Shown: positions 54,792-64,000, numbered from the stretch's first letter. The stretch: DNA of 64,000 bases from Alexandriicola marinus (GCF_004000435.1 NZ_RBVZ01000001.1:310001-374000); one strand, 5' to 3'. Notes: generated by a model not told the origin, from the letters alone. Made by a program: numbers and translations.

Positions 54792-55643
54792 TTGAGCAGA
54801 GCGGGCGACAGGATTGGGTTTCGGGCGTCGCTCCTTGCCGCCGGTTTGGCTCTGACCGTGCTCTCCGCCTGCGGAAGCGGTCTTCCCGACAATATCCCCC
54901 TCGAGAATTACACGGCAGAAGAGATTTTCGAGCGCGGCGAATTCGAGCTGGCACGCGGTCAGGCAGATGACGCGGCCTTCTATTTCTCCGAGATCGAGCG
55001 GCTTTACCCCTATTCCGAATGGTCGAAACGCGCGCTGATCATGGCTGCGTTCGCCTATCACAAGGATGAGGATTATCCCGCCAGCCGCGCCTCTGCGCAG
55101 CGCTACCTCGATTTCCACCCGACAGGTGAAGACGCGGCCTATGCGCAATATCTTCTGGCGCTCAGCTATTATGACCAGATCGACGAGATCGGTCGCGATC
55201 AGGGCCTGACGTTCCAGGCGCTTCAGGCGCTGCGGGTGGTGATCGAACGCTATCCCGACAGCGAATATGCCCGGTCATCGGTTCTCAAGTTCGATCTCGC
55301 CTTCGATCACCTGGCAGCCAAGGAGATGGAGATCGGGCGCTATTATCTCCGCCGGGATCATTTCGCCGCCGCGACCAACAGGTTCCGTGTCGTTGTCGAG
55401 GATTTCCAGACCACGTCCCACACGCCTGAGGCGCTGCACCGGCTTGTCGAATCCTACCTGTCGCTTGGTCTGACCGACGAGGCACAGACGGCGGGCGCGA
55501 TCCTGGGCTATAATTATCAGTCGACCGAATGGTACGAGGACAGCTTTGCCCTGTTGACGGGGCAGGGGCTGGAGCCGCAATCCATCGGGGACAACTGGCT
55601 GTCTGCCATCTACCGGCAAATGATCCGTGGAGAGTGGCTCTGA
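54792..55643 (+). CDS. bamD: Outer membrane assembly lipoprotein BamD
   Basis: A 283-aa lipoprotein of the BAM complex that inserts outer-membrane proteins. Lipobox LSAC gives the lipidated Cys27. Five TPR-like repeats follow (EEIFERGEFELARGQADDAAFYFSEIERLYPYSEWSKRALIMAAFAYHK and similar). The start is TTG at 54792, with AGGAG seven bases upstream. It lies 109 bases after lpxC and 16 before recN. Confidence 0.92.
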   Translation: MSRAGDRIGFRASLLAAGLALTVLSACGSGLPDNIPLENYTAEEIFERGEFELARGQADDAAFYFSEIERLYPYSEWSKRALIMAAFAYHKDEDYPASRASAQRYLDFHPTGEDAAYAQYLLALSYYDQIDEIGRDQGLTFQALQALRVVIERYPDSEYARSSVLKFDLAFDHLAAKEMEIGRYYLRRDHFAAATNRFRVVVEDFQTTSHTPEALHRLVESYLSLGLTDEAQTAGAILGYNYQSTEWYEDSFALLTGQGLEPQSIGDNWLSAIYRQMIRGEWL

Positions 55644-55659
55644 CAAGGGGCGGGGCCTC

Positions 55660-57333
55660 ATGCTGCGATCACTCGATATAACAGACCTTCTCATTATCGA
55701 TCGGCTGGAACTTGGGTTTCAGTCGGGTCTGAACGTGTTGACCGGTGAAACCGGTGCGGGCAAATCGATCCTTCTGGATGCGTTGGGCTTTGTGCTTGGC
55801 TGGCGCGGTCGGGCTGCGCTGGTGCGCAAGGGGGCTGCTCAGGGGGAGGTGACGGCCGTCTTTGATCTGCCCGCCGGCCATGCCGCGCATCAGGTTCTCG
55901 AAGAGGCAGGCATCCCGACCGAAGAGGGCGAACTGATCCTGCGCCGGGTGAATTCGACCGACGGACGCAAGACGGCATGGGTCAACTCGGTCCGCGTCTC
56001 GGGCGAGGTGTTGCGCGCGCTTTCCGATCACCTTGTCGAATTGCATGGCCAACAGGACGATCGTGGTTTGCTTAACCCGCGCGGACATCGCGATCTTCTG
56101 GACGATTTCGCCGCAACCGCGCCCCTGCGCGACGCAACCCGCCGCGCCTGGAGCGCGCGCCGGGCCGCTCAGTCCCGGCTCGACGATTTGCGCGCCGCCG
56201 CCGAGGCACTTCGGCAGGAAGAGGAATTCCTGCGCCATGCGGTGGCCGAATTCGACGCGCTGGCCCCCGAACCCGGCGAGGAAGACAGGCTAGATGCCGA
56301 ACGCCGGCTGATGCAGGCGGCCGAAAGGATCCGCGAAGATATCTCGAAAGCCCATGCCGCGATCACGGGAGACGGTGCCGAAGGCATGGTCCGCGATGCG
56401 ACGCGCTGGCTTGACGATGCCGCGGATGTCGCCGAAGGCCGGCTCGACTCGGCGATCGATGCGCTGTCACGTGCGATGGAAGCCTTGGGCGAGGCCGAAC
56501 AGGGCATTGCCGAAACCCTCGACGCGCTGTCCTTCGATGTCCATGCGCTCGAGACGACCGAGGAACGGCTCTTCGCCATTCGCGCGCTGGCCCGCAAACA
56601 TGGCCAGTTGTCCGACGACCTGCCCGCGTTTGCCGACAGCCTGCGTGAACGGCTCACGGCGCTCGATGCGTCGGAGGGCGATATCGCGGGGGCCGAGGCA
56701 TCCCTTGCGCGCGCCGAGGCCGAATATGCCGCCGCCGCCGAAGCGCTGAGCGCCGCGCGGACCAAGGCTGCCCGCAAGCTCGAGACCGCGATGGCCGAGG
56801 AACTCGCCCCGCTCAAGATGGAACGCGCGGTCTTCGAGGTTTCGATCGCAGAGGGCTCTGCGGGCCCCGATGGACGCGATGACGTGCGCTTCCTTGTTGC
56901 CACGAACCCGGGCGCGCCCGCTGGTGCGCTCGACAAAATCGCCTCGGGCGGCGAGTTGAGCCGTTTTCTCCTGGCTTTGAAGGTCTGTCTGACACAGGAT
57001 GTGCAGGGCCTTACGATGATCTTCGACGAGATCGATCGGGGGGTCGGCGGGGCCACGGCCGATGCCGTCGGGCGCCGTCTGAAGGCGCTGGCCGAAGGTG
57101 GTCAGGTGCTGGTGGTGACGCATTCGCCGCAGGTTGCGGCCCTTGGCGGGCATCACTGGCGCGTCGAAAAGGCCGTCTCGCGCAAGGATGGCGAAGAGAT
57201 CACGACGTCGCGTGTTCTGGCTCTCGCACCCGAGGAACGAATCGACGAGATCGCACGGATGCTGGCTGGGGATCGGATTACCGATGCGGCGCGCGGTGCG
57301 GCGAAAGAGCTTCTGGCCGCAACGCCGGCGTGA
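55660..57333 (+). CDS. recN: DNA repair protein RecN
   Basis: A 557-aa SMC-like ATPase for double-strand break repair. Walker A GETGAGKSILLDAL near the N-terminus, a long coiled-coil middle (about 150-370), signature IASGGELSRFLLALK, and Walker B LTMIFDEIDRGVGG with the D-loop. The start ATG at 55660 follows AAGGGG; the longer frame from 55627 overlaps bamD. The bamD-recN pair is conserved in alphaproteobacteria. Confidence 0.95.
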   Translation: MLRSLDITDLLIIDRLELGFQSGLNVLTGETGAGKSILLDALGFVLGWRGRAALVRKGAAQGEVTAVFDLPAGHAAHQVLEEAGIPTEEGELILRRVNSTDGRKTAWVNSVRVSGEVLRALSDHLVELHGQQDDRGLLNPRGHRDLLDDFAATAPLRDATRRAWSARRAAQSRLDDLRAAAEALRQEEEFLRHAVAEFDALAPEPGEEDRLDAERRLMQAAERIREDISKAHAAITGDGAEGMVRDATRWLDDAADVAEGRLDSAIDALSRAMEALGEAEQGIAETLDALSFDVHALETTEERLFAIRALARKHGQLSDDLPAFADSLRERLTALDASEGDIAGAEASLARAEAEYAAAAEALSAARTKAARKLETAMAEELAPLKMERAVFEVSIAEGSAGPDGRDDVRFLVATNPGAPAGALDKIASGGELSRFLLALKVCLTQDVQGLTMIFDEIDRGVGGATADAVGRRLKALAEGGQVLVVTHSPQVAALGGHHWRVEKAVSRKDGEEITTSRVLALAPEERIDEIARMLAGDRITDAARGAAKELLAATPA

Positions 57334-57447
57334 GCCGCTTGCGGTCCGGCGTGGCGGGGATGCGGCGCAGGTGCTGGCCGGCAAAGACGGGCAAGCGCTG
57401 CCCGTATACGCCGATGCGAAGTCGCCCCGATGGTCTGAAAAGCAAAA

Positions 57448-57500
57448 CGGCGGGAACGACGGTGACGAAGTCTGAATGTCTCGTCATGTCGCTCCCGCCG
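57448..57500 (-). terminator. Long imperfect hairpin, terminator for the LuxR-hydrolase gene
   Basis: Three nested stems: CGGCGGGA/TCCCGCCG (57448-57455 with 57493-57500), CGAC/GTCG and TGACGA/TCGTCA, around a 12-base loop. On the minus strand the stem is followed by TTTTGCTTTTC, so it terminates transcripts from the right. The rest of 57334-57676 shows no convincing gene. Confidence 0.65.
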
Positions 57501-57676
57501 GTCTTTCCGGCCAAATACGCGCCGGTGTTCTCAAATATGGAACGGCAACCCACTCACGCTTACCCATTCCCCTAGACTATTTACTCTGTGCCTTGCGGCG
57601 GGAAACAAACAAATGATGCAATAGATATCTTTTGCACCGGATTTGACCCTCGCCGCATCCCCCAAATTGGGTATGC

Positions 57677-59467
57677 CTAGCGTTTTTGACGAATGATCGG
57701 GGTTAGTGCGTCGAGGATATCCCGCCACTTGAGGAAGAACAGAAGCTGCCCGGCATCCGGAAAGACCCGGAAATCGATCCAGGGATAGTTCTCTCGATGC
57801 TCGGCGAGGGTATCGGGATGAACCTGCGGGTCCTGCAGCCCGTTGAAGAAGATCACGGGGACCGGATCGGTCTTGCGCAGCGTCGCTTCGCGCATCAGGG
57901 TAAGGGTCCCGGTCCAGTCGATCGTCTCATGGGCGATGACCTCTCGCGAGAACGCGTCATGGGCGCTGTGTCCGTCGGAGAGGCAGACCTCGGAGCCGCA
58001 GACCATGGCCTCGTAGACCTCGGGTATCTCGAATGTGCTGCGGTCGGCGGCGGAGTTGCCATAGACCGCGTGAACAAAGGCCCGCTTGCCCATCCGGTTT
58101 GCCAGGGCAAAGCCTGCCTTGACCAGAAATGGCAGAACATGCGGTGTATAGCGCGCCCCGGCGAGGATGAACCGGTGCCACTTTTCCATCCGTTCGTATT
58201 GTTCGTGGCTTTCATTGGGAAGGACGCCAGCCGCGCAGAGGATCGCGGCCACCCGGTCGGGGTGCCGTTCGTTCAGCAGAAAGGCCAGGAAACTGTCACC
58301 ACCGAGCGTGATCACCGGCACGCGCCCGTGGCCCAGATGATCGAGGAGTGCGGCCATGTCGTCGACAAGCTGCGGCCCGTAATCCACGTTCCGGGGCAGG
58401 GGTGTCGAGTGGCCAAACCCCGCCCGGACCGGAACGATGATCTTCAGGCCGCGCCGCGCGGCTTCCGCCTCGGCCGAGGCAGGCCAGCGCACCAGACCGT
58501 AATCCAGCGGGAGATAAAGACAGGGTTGTCCCGTCTCGTCGCCGAGGATCAGATAATCCTGCCGCCGTCCGTCGACGTGGTGCATCGTCCGGAACGGCCT
58601 GTCCTCCAGCGTTCCGAAGCCGATAGAATGGTCGTCCAGCATGCCAGTCAGGCTGCCGCTGTATTGCGCCATTTCCATCGTTGACAGCGTCAGGCGAACC
58701 AGCTCGGGCTGGCTGCGCGTGCCGGTCTTGGCCATGATGGATTTCACCTGCGCCCGGATCGTCTCGACGCTGCGGTCGCGCTGTTGTGCGATCTCGGTGA
58801 CCGACGACCCGTCCGACAGGCCATGAACGATCTGCGCTTCGGCGGAGGTCAGGTCGAACGCCTCGGACAGGAGCCGTTCGAATCCCGGTGGCCAGCCCAG
58901 TTCCGACGTGATGGCCAGAACAAAGGGTTCCTCGCCGCGCGGGGCAAGGCGGCGCAGCGAAAAGAGCATTGTGCGATCCCGCACGGCGCCACGCAGCCGC
59001 AGGACGAAATTCTCGGTGCTGTTCGACCGCAAGGCGCGAAGAACCGCCTTGAACAGCACTTCGGCCTCGCCCTCGGCCAGCGGAAGTGCACTGAGCGCCG
59101 CGCCGGGACCAAGCCCGAAGACGGAGGCCGCAACCGGATTGGTCTGCGCGATTTTTCCCGAGGCGTCGATCGCGAGTGCCGCTGTCCGTTCGATCCGTGT
59201 CATGACCTGTTCGGGGGTCATCTCGGAGACGGGCAGGGTCACGTCACGCAGAACGCGATCGGCCCGCTGGAAATGCGATTCGAACTCGGGAAGCGGGATC
59301 TCGGGTAGCCTGCCCGCGTTGGCCGCACCACGATGGGGGGCGATCAGCCGTTCCCAATGATCGAGCAACGCCTCGTAGCGGGTCGGATCGACGGCCACTT
59401 CATAAAGCTCGTCGATGACCTTTTCCGCGAGAGCATCGTCGGAAATCAGAGGCTTGGATATTGTCAT
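57677..59467 (-). CDS. LuxR-type regulator fused to an alpha/beta-hydrolase-fold domain
   Basis: A 596-aa fusion. Residues about 90-190 form a PAS-like sensor segment (RIERTAALAIDASGKIAQTNPVAASVFGLGPGAALSALPLAEGE...). Residues 203-262 are a LuxR/GerE helix-turn-helix (FDLTSAEAQIVHGLSDGSSVTEIAQQRDRSVETIRAQVKSIMAKTGTRSQPELVRL). Residues about 300-596 are an alpha/beta-hydrolase fold with the nucleophile elbow GGDSF (Ser392) and an acid-loop candidate GLQDPQ. At the position where the catalytic His is expected (PDAGH in relatives) there is Gln574 (FPDAGQLLFF), so this domain may bind a ligand rather than hydrolyse it. No target genes are obvious. Confidence 0.82.
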   Translation of the reverse strand: MTISKPLISDDALAEKVIDELYEVAVDPTRYEALLDHWERLIAPHRGAANAGRLPEIPLPEFESHFQRADRVLRDVTLPVSEMTPEQVMTRIERTAALAIDASGKIAQTNPVAASVFGLGPGAALSALPLAEGEAEVLFKAVLRALRSNSTENFVLRLRGAVRDRTMLFSLRRLAPRGEEPFVLAITSELGWPPGFERLLSEAFDLTSAEAQIVHGLSDGSSVTEIAQQRDRSVETIRAQVKSIMAKTGTRSQPELVRLTLSTMEMAQYSGSLTGMLDDHSIGFGTLEDRPFRTMHHVDGRRQDYLILGDETGQPCLYLPLDYGLVRWPASAEAEAARRGLKIIVPVRAGFGHSTPLPRNVDYGPQLVDDMAALLDHLGHGRVPVITLGGDSFLAFLLNERHPDRVAAILCAAGVLPNESHEQYERMEKWHRFILAGARYTPHVLPFLVKAGFALANRMGKRAFVHAVYGNSAADRSTFEIPEVYEAMVCGSEVCLSDGHSAHDAFSREVIAHETIDWTGTLTLMREATLRKTDPVPVIFFNGLQDPQVHPDTLAEHRENYPWIDFRVFPDAGQLLFFLKWRDILDALTPIIRQKR

Positions 59468-59580
59468 GGCGGATCCAGAATTTGACCTTATGGTAAGGAA
59501 TTCCCCCCCAACTTGCCAAGAACTCTGTGAAAGAACGGTGACGATCCGTGCGAATTGCCTGTTTCTTGCCCGTGACTCGC

Positions 59581-60957
59581 CTATTGGTTGCCGGGAACCA
59601 GCTTTCCGGGATTCATCAGGTTGCCCGGATCAAGGGCGCGTTTGATATCCCCCATCACCGCCCAGCCATCGCCGTGTTCTGCCGCCATGTAGCGCCGTTT
59701 GCCCAGCCCCACGCCGTGTTCGCCTGTCACAGTCCCGCCCAGCCTGAGCGCGCGCTCGGCCATCTTGTGCGACAGCTCGAGAGCAATGTCATGCTCGGCG
59801 GGATTGTCGGGATCGACCAGCAGGACGGAGTGGAAATTGCCGTCGCCCACGTGGCCCGCGATCGGCCCCGGGATGCCGGATGCCGCGATATCGGCCTCGG
59901 TTTCCGCCACGGCCTCGGCCAGTGCTGTGATCGGCACGCAGACGTCGGTGACATATCCCGTCCGCCCCGGATGCGCGGCAAGGATCGCCCAATAGGCGTC
60001 GTGCCGGGCGCGCCAGAGGCGGGTGCGATCCTCCGTCCGGGTGGCGCGCTCGAAATTTTTCGCGCCGTGGTCCTGGGCGATTTCGGCAAAGCGTTCGGCG
60101 TCTTCGGCGGCACCGGTCTCTGATCCGTGAAATTCGACCATCAGATGCGGCATCTCGGGCAGATCAAGTCCGCTATAGACATTCACCGCCCGCACCGTGG
60201 GGGCGTCGATGAATTCGATCCGGGCCATGGGCACGCCCGACTGGATGGTCTCGGTCACGGCGTCGACGGCCGGGCCCATCTCATCAAAGGCGCAGACGGC
60301 CGCGGTGATCGCCTCGGGCTGACCGTAAAGCCTGAGCGTCAGTTCCGTGACGAGGCCAAGTGTGCCTTCGGACCCGACGAACAGGCCCGTCAGGTCATAA
60401 CCGGCCGAGGATTTGCGTGCCCGGCTTCCGGTGCGGATCACGCGGCCATCCGCCAGCACCACCTCGAGCGCCCTGACGTTGTCGCGCATCGTGCCATAGC
60501 GGACCGCGGTCGTGCCGCTGGCCCGCGTCATCGCCATGCCGCCCAGCGAGGCATCCGCCCCGGGATCAACCGGGAAGAACAGGCCCGTGGCGCGGAGTTC
60601 TTCGTTCAGGGCACGGCGCGTGACGCCCGGTTGCACGACCACGTCCATGTCCTCGGCATTGACCTGCAGCACCCGGTTCATCCGGCCGAAATCGACGGTC
60701 AGCCCGCCCTCTGTCGCCAGCGCATGCCCTTCGAGAGAGGTGCCCGCCCCCCAGCCGATGATCGGACAGCCCTCTTCGGAACAAATGCGCGCGATCTCGG
60801 CCACTTCGGCCGTGGTTTCGGGCCATGCCACGCCATCGGGCGGTGCGGGGGCAAAATGCGTCTCGGACTGGCCGTGATGATCCAGATCGGCCTTGGACCG
60901 ACTGAGCCGATCGCCTAAGACATCGGAAAGTCGCATCAAGGCGGTCTCGATCGACAT
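59581..60957 (-). CDS. FAD-linked oxidase, GlcD/D-lactate dehydrogenase type
   Basis: A 458-aa cytoplasmic flavoenzyme with an FAD_binding_4 domain (IIGWGAGTSLEGHALATEGGLTVDFGRMNRVL; VDPGADASLGGMAMTRASGTTAVRYGTMRDNV) and an FAD-oxidase C-terminal domain (GHVGDGNFHSVLLVD, GTVTGEHGVGLGKRRYM). It oxidises a 2-hydroxy acid such as D-lactate or glycolate. The start at 60957 is set by GGGGGAGGACC just upstream. It is divergent from the ClC gene. No glcE/glcF partners are adjacent, favouring a single-subunit D-lactate dehydrogenase. Confidence 0.87.
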   Translation of the reverse strand: MSIETALMRLSDVLGDRLSRSKADLDHHGQSETHFAPAPPDGVAWPETTAEVAEIARICSEEGCPIIGWGAGTSLEGHALATEGGLTVDFGRMNRVLQVNAEDMDVVVQPGVTRRALNEELRATGLFFPVDPGADASLGGMAMTRASGTTAVRYGTMRDNVRALEVVLADGRVIRTGSRARKSSAGYDLTGLFVGSEGTLGLVTELTLRLYGQPEAITAAVCAFDEMGPAVDAVTETIQSGVPMARIEFIDAPTVRAVNVYSGLDLPEMPHLMVEFHGSETGAAEDAERFAEIAQDHGAKNFERATRTEDRTRLWRARHDAYWAILAAHPGRTGYVTDVCVPITALAEAVAETEADIAASGIPGPIAGHVGDGNFHSVLLVDPDNPAEHDIALELSHKMAERALRLGGTVTGEHGVGLGKRRYMAAEHGDGWAVMGDIKRALDPGNLMNPGKLVPGNQ

Positions 60958-61027
60958 GGCAGGTCCTCCCCCGATTGGGCGCGATCTTACCGGTCTCGAC
61001 GGTGACGGGAAAGAGCCGGAGTAGGAG

Positions 61028-62716
61028 ATGGCAGAACAGGACGCACCCGGCAGCCGCGACGGAAAGGGTGGCCCGTTGGCGACGCTGTCCCGCGGCTGGG
61101 CCGTCCTGCTGGAAAAGGGCCCGTCCGAGATCCAGTTCTGGTTCATCGCGCTGGCCGTCGGCATCGCCGCGGCGCTGGCCGCTATTGCCTTTCGCGGCGG
61201 CATCATCCTGTTGCAGGGGCTTGTCTACGGCACCGACGATATCGAGCACATCCATTCCTTTGCCGCCGGTCTCGACTGGTACTGGATCCTCGTGATCCCG
61301 ATCCTCGGCGGGCTGTTCGTGGGTATCCTTCTGGACCGGTTCACCGACAATGCGCGGGTCCGCTCCGTGGCCGATGTGATCGAGGCGGCAGCCCTGCGCG
61401 ATGGCCGGGTGCAACGGCGTCGGGGCCTTGTCTCGGCATTGGCAAGCCTGGTGACGCTGTCGACCGGCGGCTCGACCGGGCGGGAAGGGCCGGTTGTTCA
61501 CCTTGCAGCGGTGATCTCGTCCTATGCCTCGGCGTGGATGCGGTTCGACGGCGTGCACAGCCGCGATCTTCTGGGCTGCGCGGTTGCCGCGGCCGTATCC
61601 GCCAGTTTCAACGCGCCGATCGCGGGCGCGATCTTCGCGCTCGAAGTCGTGCTGCGGCACTTCGCGGTCCATGCCTTCGCGCCCATCGCCATCGCCAGCG
61701 TCGCGGGCACCGTCCTGAGCAGGTTGGTCTATGGCGATGTGGCGCAGTTCGGCCTGCCACAGCAATCGCAGCTGGAATTCTATATCGAACTTCCGGCCTT
61801 CCTGATCCTTGGTCTTGTCTGCGGGCTGGTGGCCGTGGTGCTGATGCGTTCGATCTTTCTGGCCGAGACGCTGGCCGATCGCGCGCAGGCGCGCACGGGC
61901 CTGCCCCGCTGGGCGCGGCCGGCGCTGGCGGGCGCTATCCTTGGCGCCATCGCGATCTGGTATCCGCAGATCATCGGCGTGGGATACGAGACAACTTCGC
62001 TCGCGCTGACCGGGTCGCTTCTGCTGCACGAGGCGATCGTGCTGGTCATGGTCAAGGTGGTGGCTGTGGCCGTCACCATGGGCGGGCGCATGGGGGGCGG
62101 CGTCTTTTCACCGTCGCTGATGATCGGGGCGCTGACGGGTCTGGCCTTCGGGATCGTGGCGACGGGTCTGTTCCCCAATGTCTCGGGCGAGGGGATGCTT
62201 TATGCGCTGGCCGGGATGGGTGCGGTGTCGGCGGCGGTTCTCGGGGCGCCGATCTCGACCACGCTGATCGTGTTCGAACTGACGGGCGACTGGCAGACGG
62301 GCCTGGCCGTCATGGTCTCGGTCTCACTGTCGTCGGCGCTGGCAAGCCGGCTGGTTGATCGGAGTTTCTTCCTGACCCAGCTGGAGCGGCGCGGCGTGCA
62401 TCTTGCCGCCGGGCCGCAGACCTGGCTTCTGGGGACCTTCCAGGTGGCGAGTGTCATGCGCGCGACTGGCGCGCCGCGCGCGGCCGATCCCGATGCTGCC
62501 CAGGAGATGGTCCTCGCCGGCACATGGCTCGCGCATGACGCCACGCTGGAACAGGCGATGCCGCTGTTCGAAAAGACGAATGCCCAGTTCATTCCGGTGG
62601 TGAAGTTCCCGGGCGACGATCAGCCGCCCGAGATCTGGGGCGCCCTCTTTCAGGTCGACGCGCTGAGGGCGCTGAACCGTGCGATGGCGCGCACGGCGGC
62701 GGAAGAGCATTCCTGA
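61028..62716 (+). CDS. ClC-family chloride channel/antiporter
   Basis: A 562-aa membrane protein of the ClC family. The three selectivity-filter regions are seen: STGGSTGREGPVVHL (with the gating Glu), ASFNAPIAGAIFALE and GGGVFSPSLMIG. After the roughly 16-18 helix body, residues about 450-555 form a degenerate CBS-like region (HDATLEQAMPLFEKTNAQFIPVVKFPG...). It moves chloride, possibly in exchange for protons. It is divergent from the FAD oxidase and nearly abuts the convergent DUF427 gene. Confidence 0.9.
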   Translation: MAEQDAPGSRDGKGGPLATLSRGWAVLLEKGPSEIQFWFIALAVGIAAALAAIAFRGGIILLQGLVYGTDDIEHIHSFAAGLDWYWILVIPILGGLFVGILLDRFTDNARVRSVADVIEAAALRDGRVQRRRGLVSALASLVTLSTGGSTGREGPVVHLAAVISSYASAWMRFDGVHSRDLLGCAVAAAVSASFNAPIAGAIFALEVVLRHFAVHAFAPIAIASVAGTVLSRLVYGDVAQFGLPQQSQLEFYIELPAFLILGLVCGLVAVVLMRSIFLAETLADRAQARTGLPRWARPALAGAILGAIAIWYPQIIGVGYETTSLALTGSLLLHEAIVLVMVKVVAVAVTMGGRMGGGVFSPSLMIGALTGLAFGIVATGLFPNVSGEGMLYALAGMGAVSAAVLGAPISTTLIVFELTGDWQTGLAVMVSVSLSSALASRLVDRSFFLTQLERRGVHLAAGPQTWLLGTFQVASVMRATGAPRAADPDAAQEMVLAGTWLAHDATLEQAMPLFEKTNAQFIPVVKFPGDDQPPEIWGALFQVDALRALNRAMARTAAEEHS

Positions 62717-62725
62717 AGACGGGCC

Positions 62726-63067
62726 TCAGACCTCTTCGACCGCGACCTTCTCGGGATAGAACGCAAGGTGGCCCTTGATCCCGGCCACGGCGTCCTTCGG
62801 ATCCTCGTAACTCCATGCCGCATCGCGGATCGCGCCGGATTTGGCGATGATGGAGTAATAGCTGGCCTCGCCCTTGTGAGGGCAGGTCGTCTTGGTATCC
62901 GTCACGTCGAGAAACGCCATCGCGATATCTTCGCGGGGGAAATAGATTACGGGGGGATAGCTTCCCTCGATCAGTTCGAGGGCATTGTTGGATTCGCCCA
63001 AAACGGCACCTCCAGCCCGAACGACCCATGTGCCGCCCGCAGGCCTGATCTTGATATGGTCCGACAT
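62726..63067 (-). CDS. DUF427 domain protein
   Basis: A 113-aa protein of the DUF427 family: GGTWVVRAGGAVLGESNNALELIEGSYPPVIYFPREDIAMAFL, TTCPHKGEASYYSI and the closing AWSYEDP...GHLAFYPEKV. Function unknown. The start at 63067 is supported by GGAGG seven bases upstream. It lies 31 bases after the aminopeptidase gene on the same strand. Confidence 0.9.
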   Translation of the reverse strand: MSDHIKIRPAGGTWVVRAGGAVLGESNNALELIEGSYPPVIYFPREDIAMAFLDVTDTKTTCPHKGEASYYSIIAKSGAIRDAAWSYEDPKDAVAGIKGHLAFYPEKVAVEEV

Positions 63068-63098
63068 CGGAAATCCTCCAGTCTGGGTTGGTCCCCGT

Positions 63099-64000
63099 CT
63101 ACAGGGGTGCGCAGGCAGCTTCGAGCCACTCCCTCGCCGGACCATCCACGCGAGGTCCGATCGCGCGCAACGTAGCGTCATGATACTCATTGATCCAGAC
63201 CCGTTCCGCCGGTGACAGCTGCGCGGGATCGATCAGCCGGCGGTCGAGTGGAACCCAGGTCAGGGTTTCGAAGGCCAGCATGTCGCGATCGTCCGCGCCG
63301 TCGAGTGCCGGGGCAGGGATCACGGCCAGAAGGTTCTCGATCCGGATGCCGAAGGCGCCTACGCGGTAGTATCCTGGCTCGTTCGACAGGATCATCCCCT
63401 CTTTCAGCGCCACATCCGACAGCCGCGATATGCGCTGCGGGCCTTCGTGCACGCTCAGATAGGCGCCGACGCCATGGCCCGTCCCGTGGTCGTAGTCGCG
63501 CCCCATCGTCCAGAGCGGGAACCGCGCCAGCGCATCGAGATGCGCCCCGCCCACGCCGCGCGGGAACCGGGCCCGGCTGATCGCGATCATGCCCTGCAAG
63601 ACGGCTGTGTAGCTGGCCACGGCATCGGCCGGCGGCTCGCCGATCGCGATGGTGCGGGTGATGTCGGTCGTGCCATCGAGGTATTGCCCGCCCGAATCCA
63701 CCAGAAGCAATTCGCCCGGGCTGACCGCACGGTCGCTGTCTTCGTTGACGCGGTAATGCACGATCGCCCCGTTTGGCCCTGCGCCCGCGATCGTCTCGAA
63801 ACTGATATCGAGAAGCGCGTTCGTCGCGCGGCGGAACCCTTCGAGCGCGGTGACCGCGCCGATCTCGGTCACGCCGCCCTTCGGCGCCTCGGCATCGAGC
63901 CATGCGAGGAAATTGACCATCGCCGCCCCGTCGCGCAGATGCGCGGCGCGGGTGCCGTCAAGCTCTGCCTTGGTCTTGCAGGCCTTTGGCAGGAGGCAGG
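63099..64000 (-). CDS. Aminopeptidase P family (M24) metallopeptidase, 5'-truncated
   Basis: The C-terminal catalytic part of an Xaa-Pro aminopeptidase-like enzyme (about 300 residues visible). The frame is open to the window end, and the sequence before the first ATG (KTKAELDGTRAAHLRDGAAMVNFLAW) is typical of the family, so the gene starts outside. The pita-bread metal ligands are present: LLVDSGGQYLDGTTDITRT (two Asp), GHGVGAYLSVHEGPQ (His), LSNEPGYY and GIRIENLL (two Glu). It removes N-terminal residues preceding proline. Confidence 0.93.
   Translation of the reverse strand, partial: CLLPKACKTKAELDGTRAAHLRDGAAMVNFLAWLDAEAPKGGVTEIGAVTALEGFRRATNALLDISFETIAGAGPNGAIVHYRVNEDSDRAVSPGELLLVDSGGQYLDGTTDITRTIAIGEPPADAVASYTAVLQGMIAISRARFPRGVGGAHLDALARFPLWTMGRDYDHGTGHGVGAYLSVHEGPQRISRLSDVALKEGMILSNEPGYYRVGAFGIRIENLLAVIPAPALDGADDRDMLAFETLTWVPLDRRLIDPAQLSPAERVWINEYHDATLRAIGPRVDGPAREWLEAACAPL

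Noticed and set aside
57330-57575. 81-aa ORF after recN
   Set aside because: No ribosome site or family; it overlaps the long terminator hairpin at 57448-57500.

Overview
The window looks like a chromosomal segment of an alphaproteobacterium of the Rhodobacteraceae (roseobacter/Rhodobacter group). The evidence is high GC, a meso-DAP-type dcw cluster in alphaproteobacterial order, family-restricted genes (two DUF2484 genes, an ACT/DUF2241 gene, a DUF1127 gene), the FtsZ C-terminal peptide, and two regulatory RNA loci known from Rhodobacter sphaeroides. The genus cannot be fixed from the sequence alone.

Layout. 1-1208: 3' part of a fused iron(III)-type ABC permease, then tRNA-Thr(TGT). 1462-3278 (-): a glycosyltransferase/dioxygenase pair. 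4685-11781: a catabolic uptake locus (M20 amidohydrolase, FadR-type GntR regulator, DUF1028 protein, dipeptide-type ABC transporter with a permease-ATPase fusion). Three near-identical palindromes sit in its two divergent promoter regions. 11957-14933: cyanide-insensitive-type cytochrome bd oxidase and a glutathione peroxidase-like protein. Then tRNA-Gly(GCC), an NmrA-like reductase, pyruvate carboxylase, a small protein with a CtrA-like box, a UvrD helicase, and LysE and MFS exporters.

24940-26356 (-) is the most unusual stretch. A DUF1127 gene is followed directly by 26 copies of an 11-nt pyrimidine motif (CTCCTCCTCCC on the minus strand). Twenty-four of them lie in the loop of a hairpin. 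The array has a ~140-bp three-hairpin period and ends in a terminator-like hairpin. It looks like a greatly expanded version of the ccaF1-CcsR stress sRNA operon of Rhodobacter.

26663-27760 is the Fe-S carrier Mrp. 27761-28411 holds TGGGA-type direct repeats resembling an MraZ operator and a candidate UpsM-like sRNA ending in a strong terminator just before mraZ. 28412-57333 is the division and cell wall cluster: mraZ-rsmH-ftsL-ftsI-murE-murF-mraY-(ACT)-murD-[WYL regulator, VOC protein, flavoprotein]-ftsW-murG-murC-[502-aa protein, two DUF2484, membrane protein]-murB-ddl-ftsQ-ftsA-ftsZ-lpxC-bamD-recN. Bracketed genes interrupt the usual order. Many junctions overlap by 1-4 bases (ATGA/GTGA), pointing to translational coupling.

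57677-64000: a LuxR regulator fused to an alpha/beta hydrolase that lacks the expected catalytic His, a GlcD-type FAD oxidase, a ClC channel, a DUF427 protein and the C-terminal part of an aminopeptidase P, cut by the window end.
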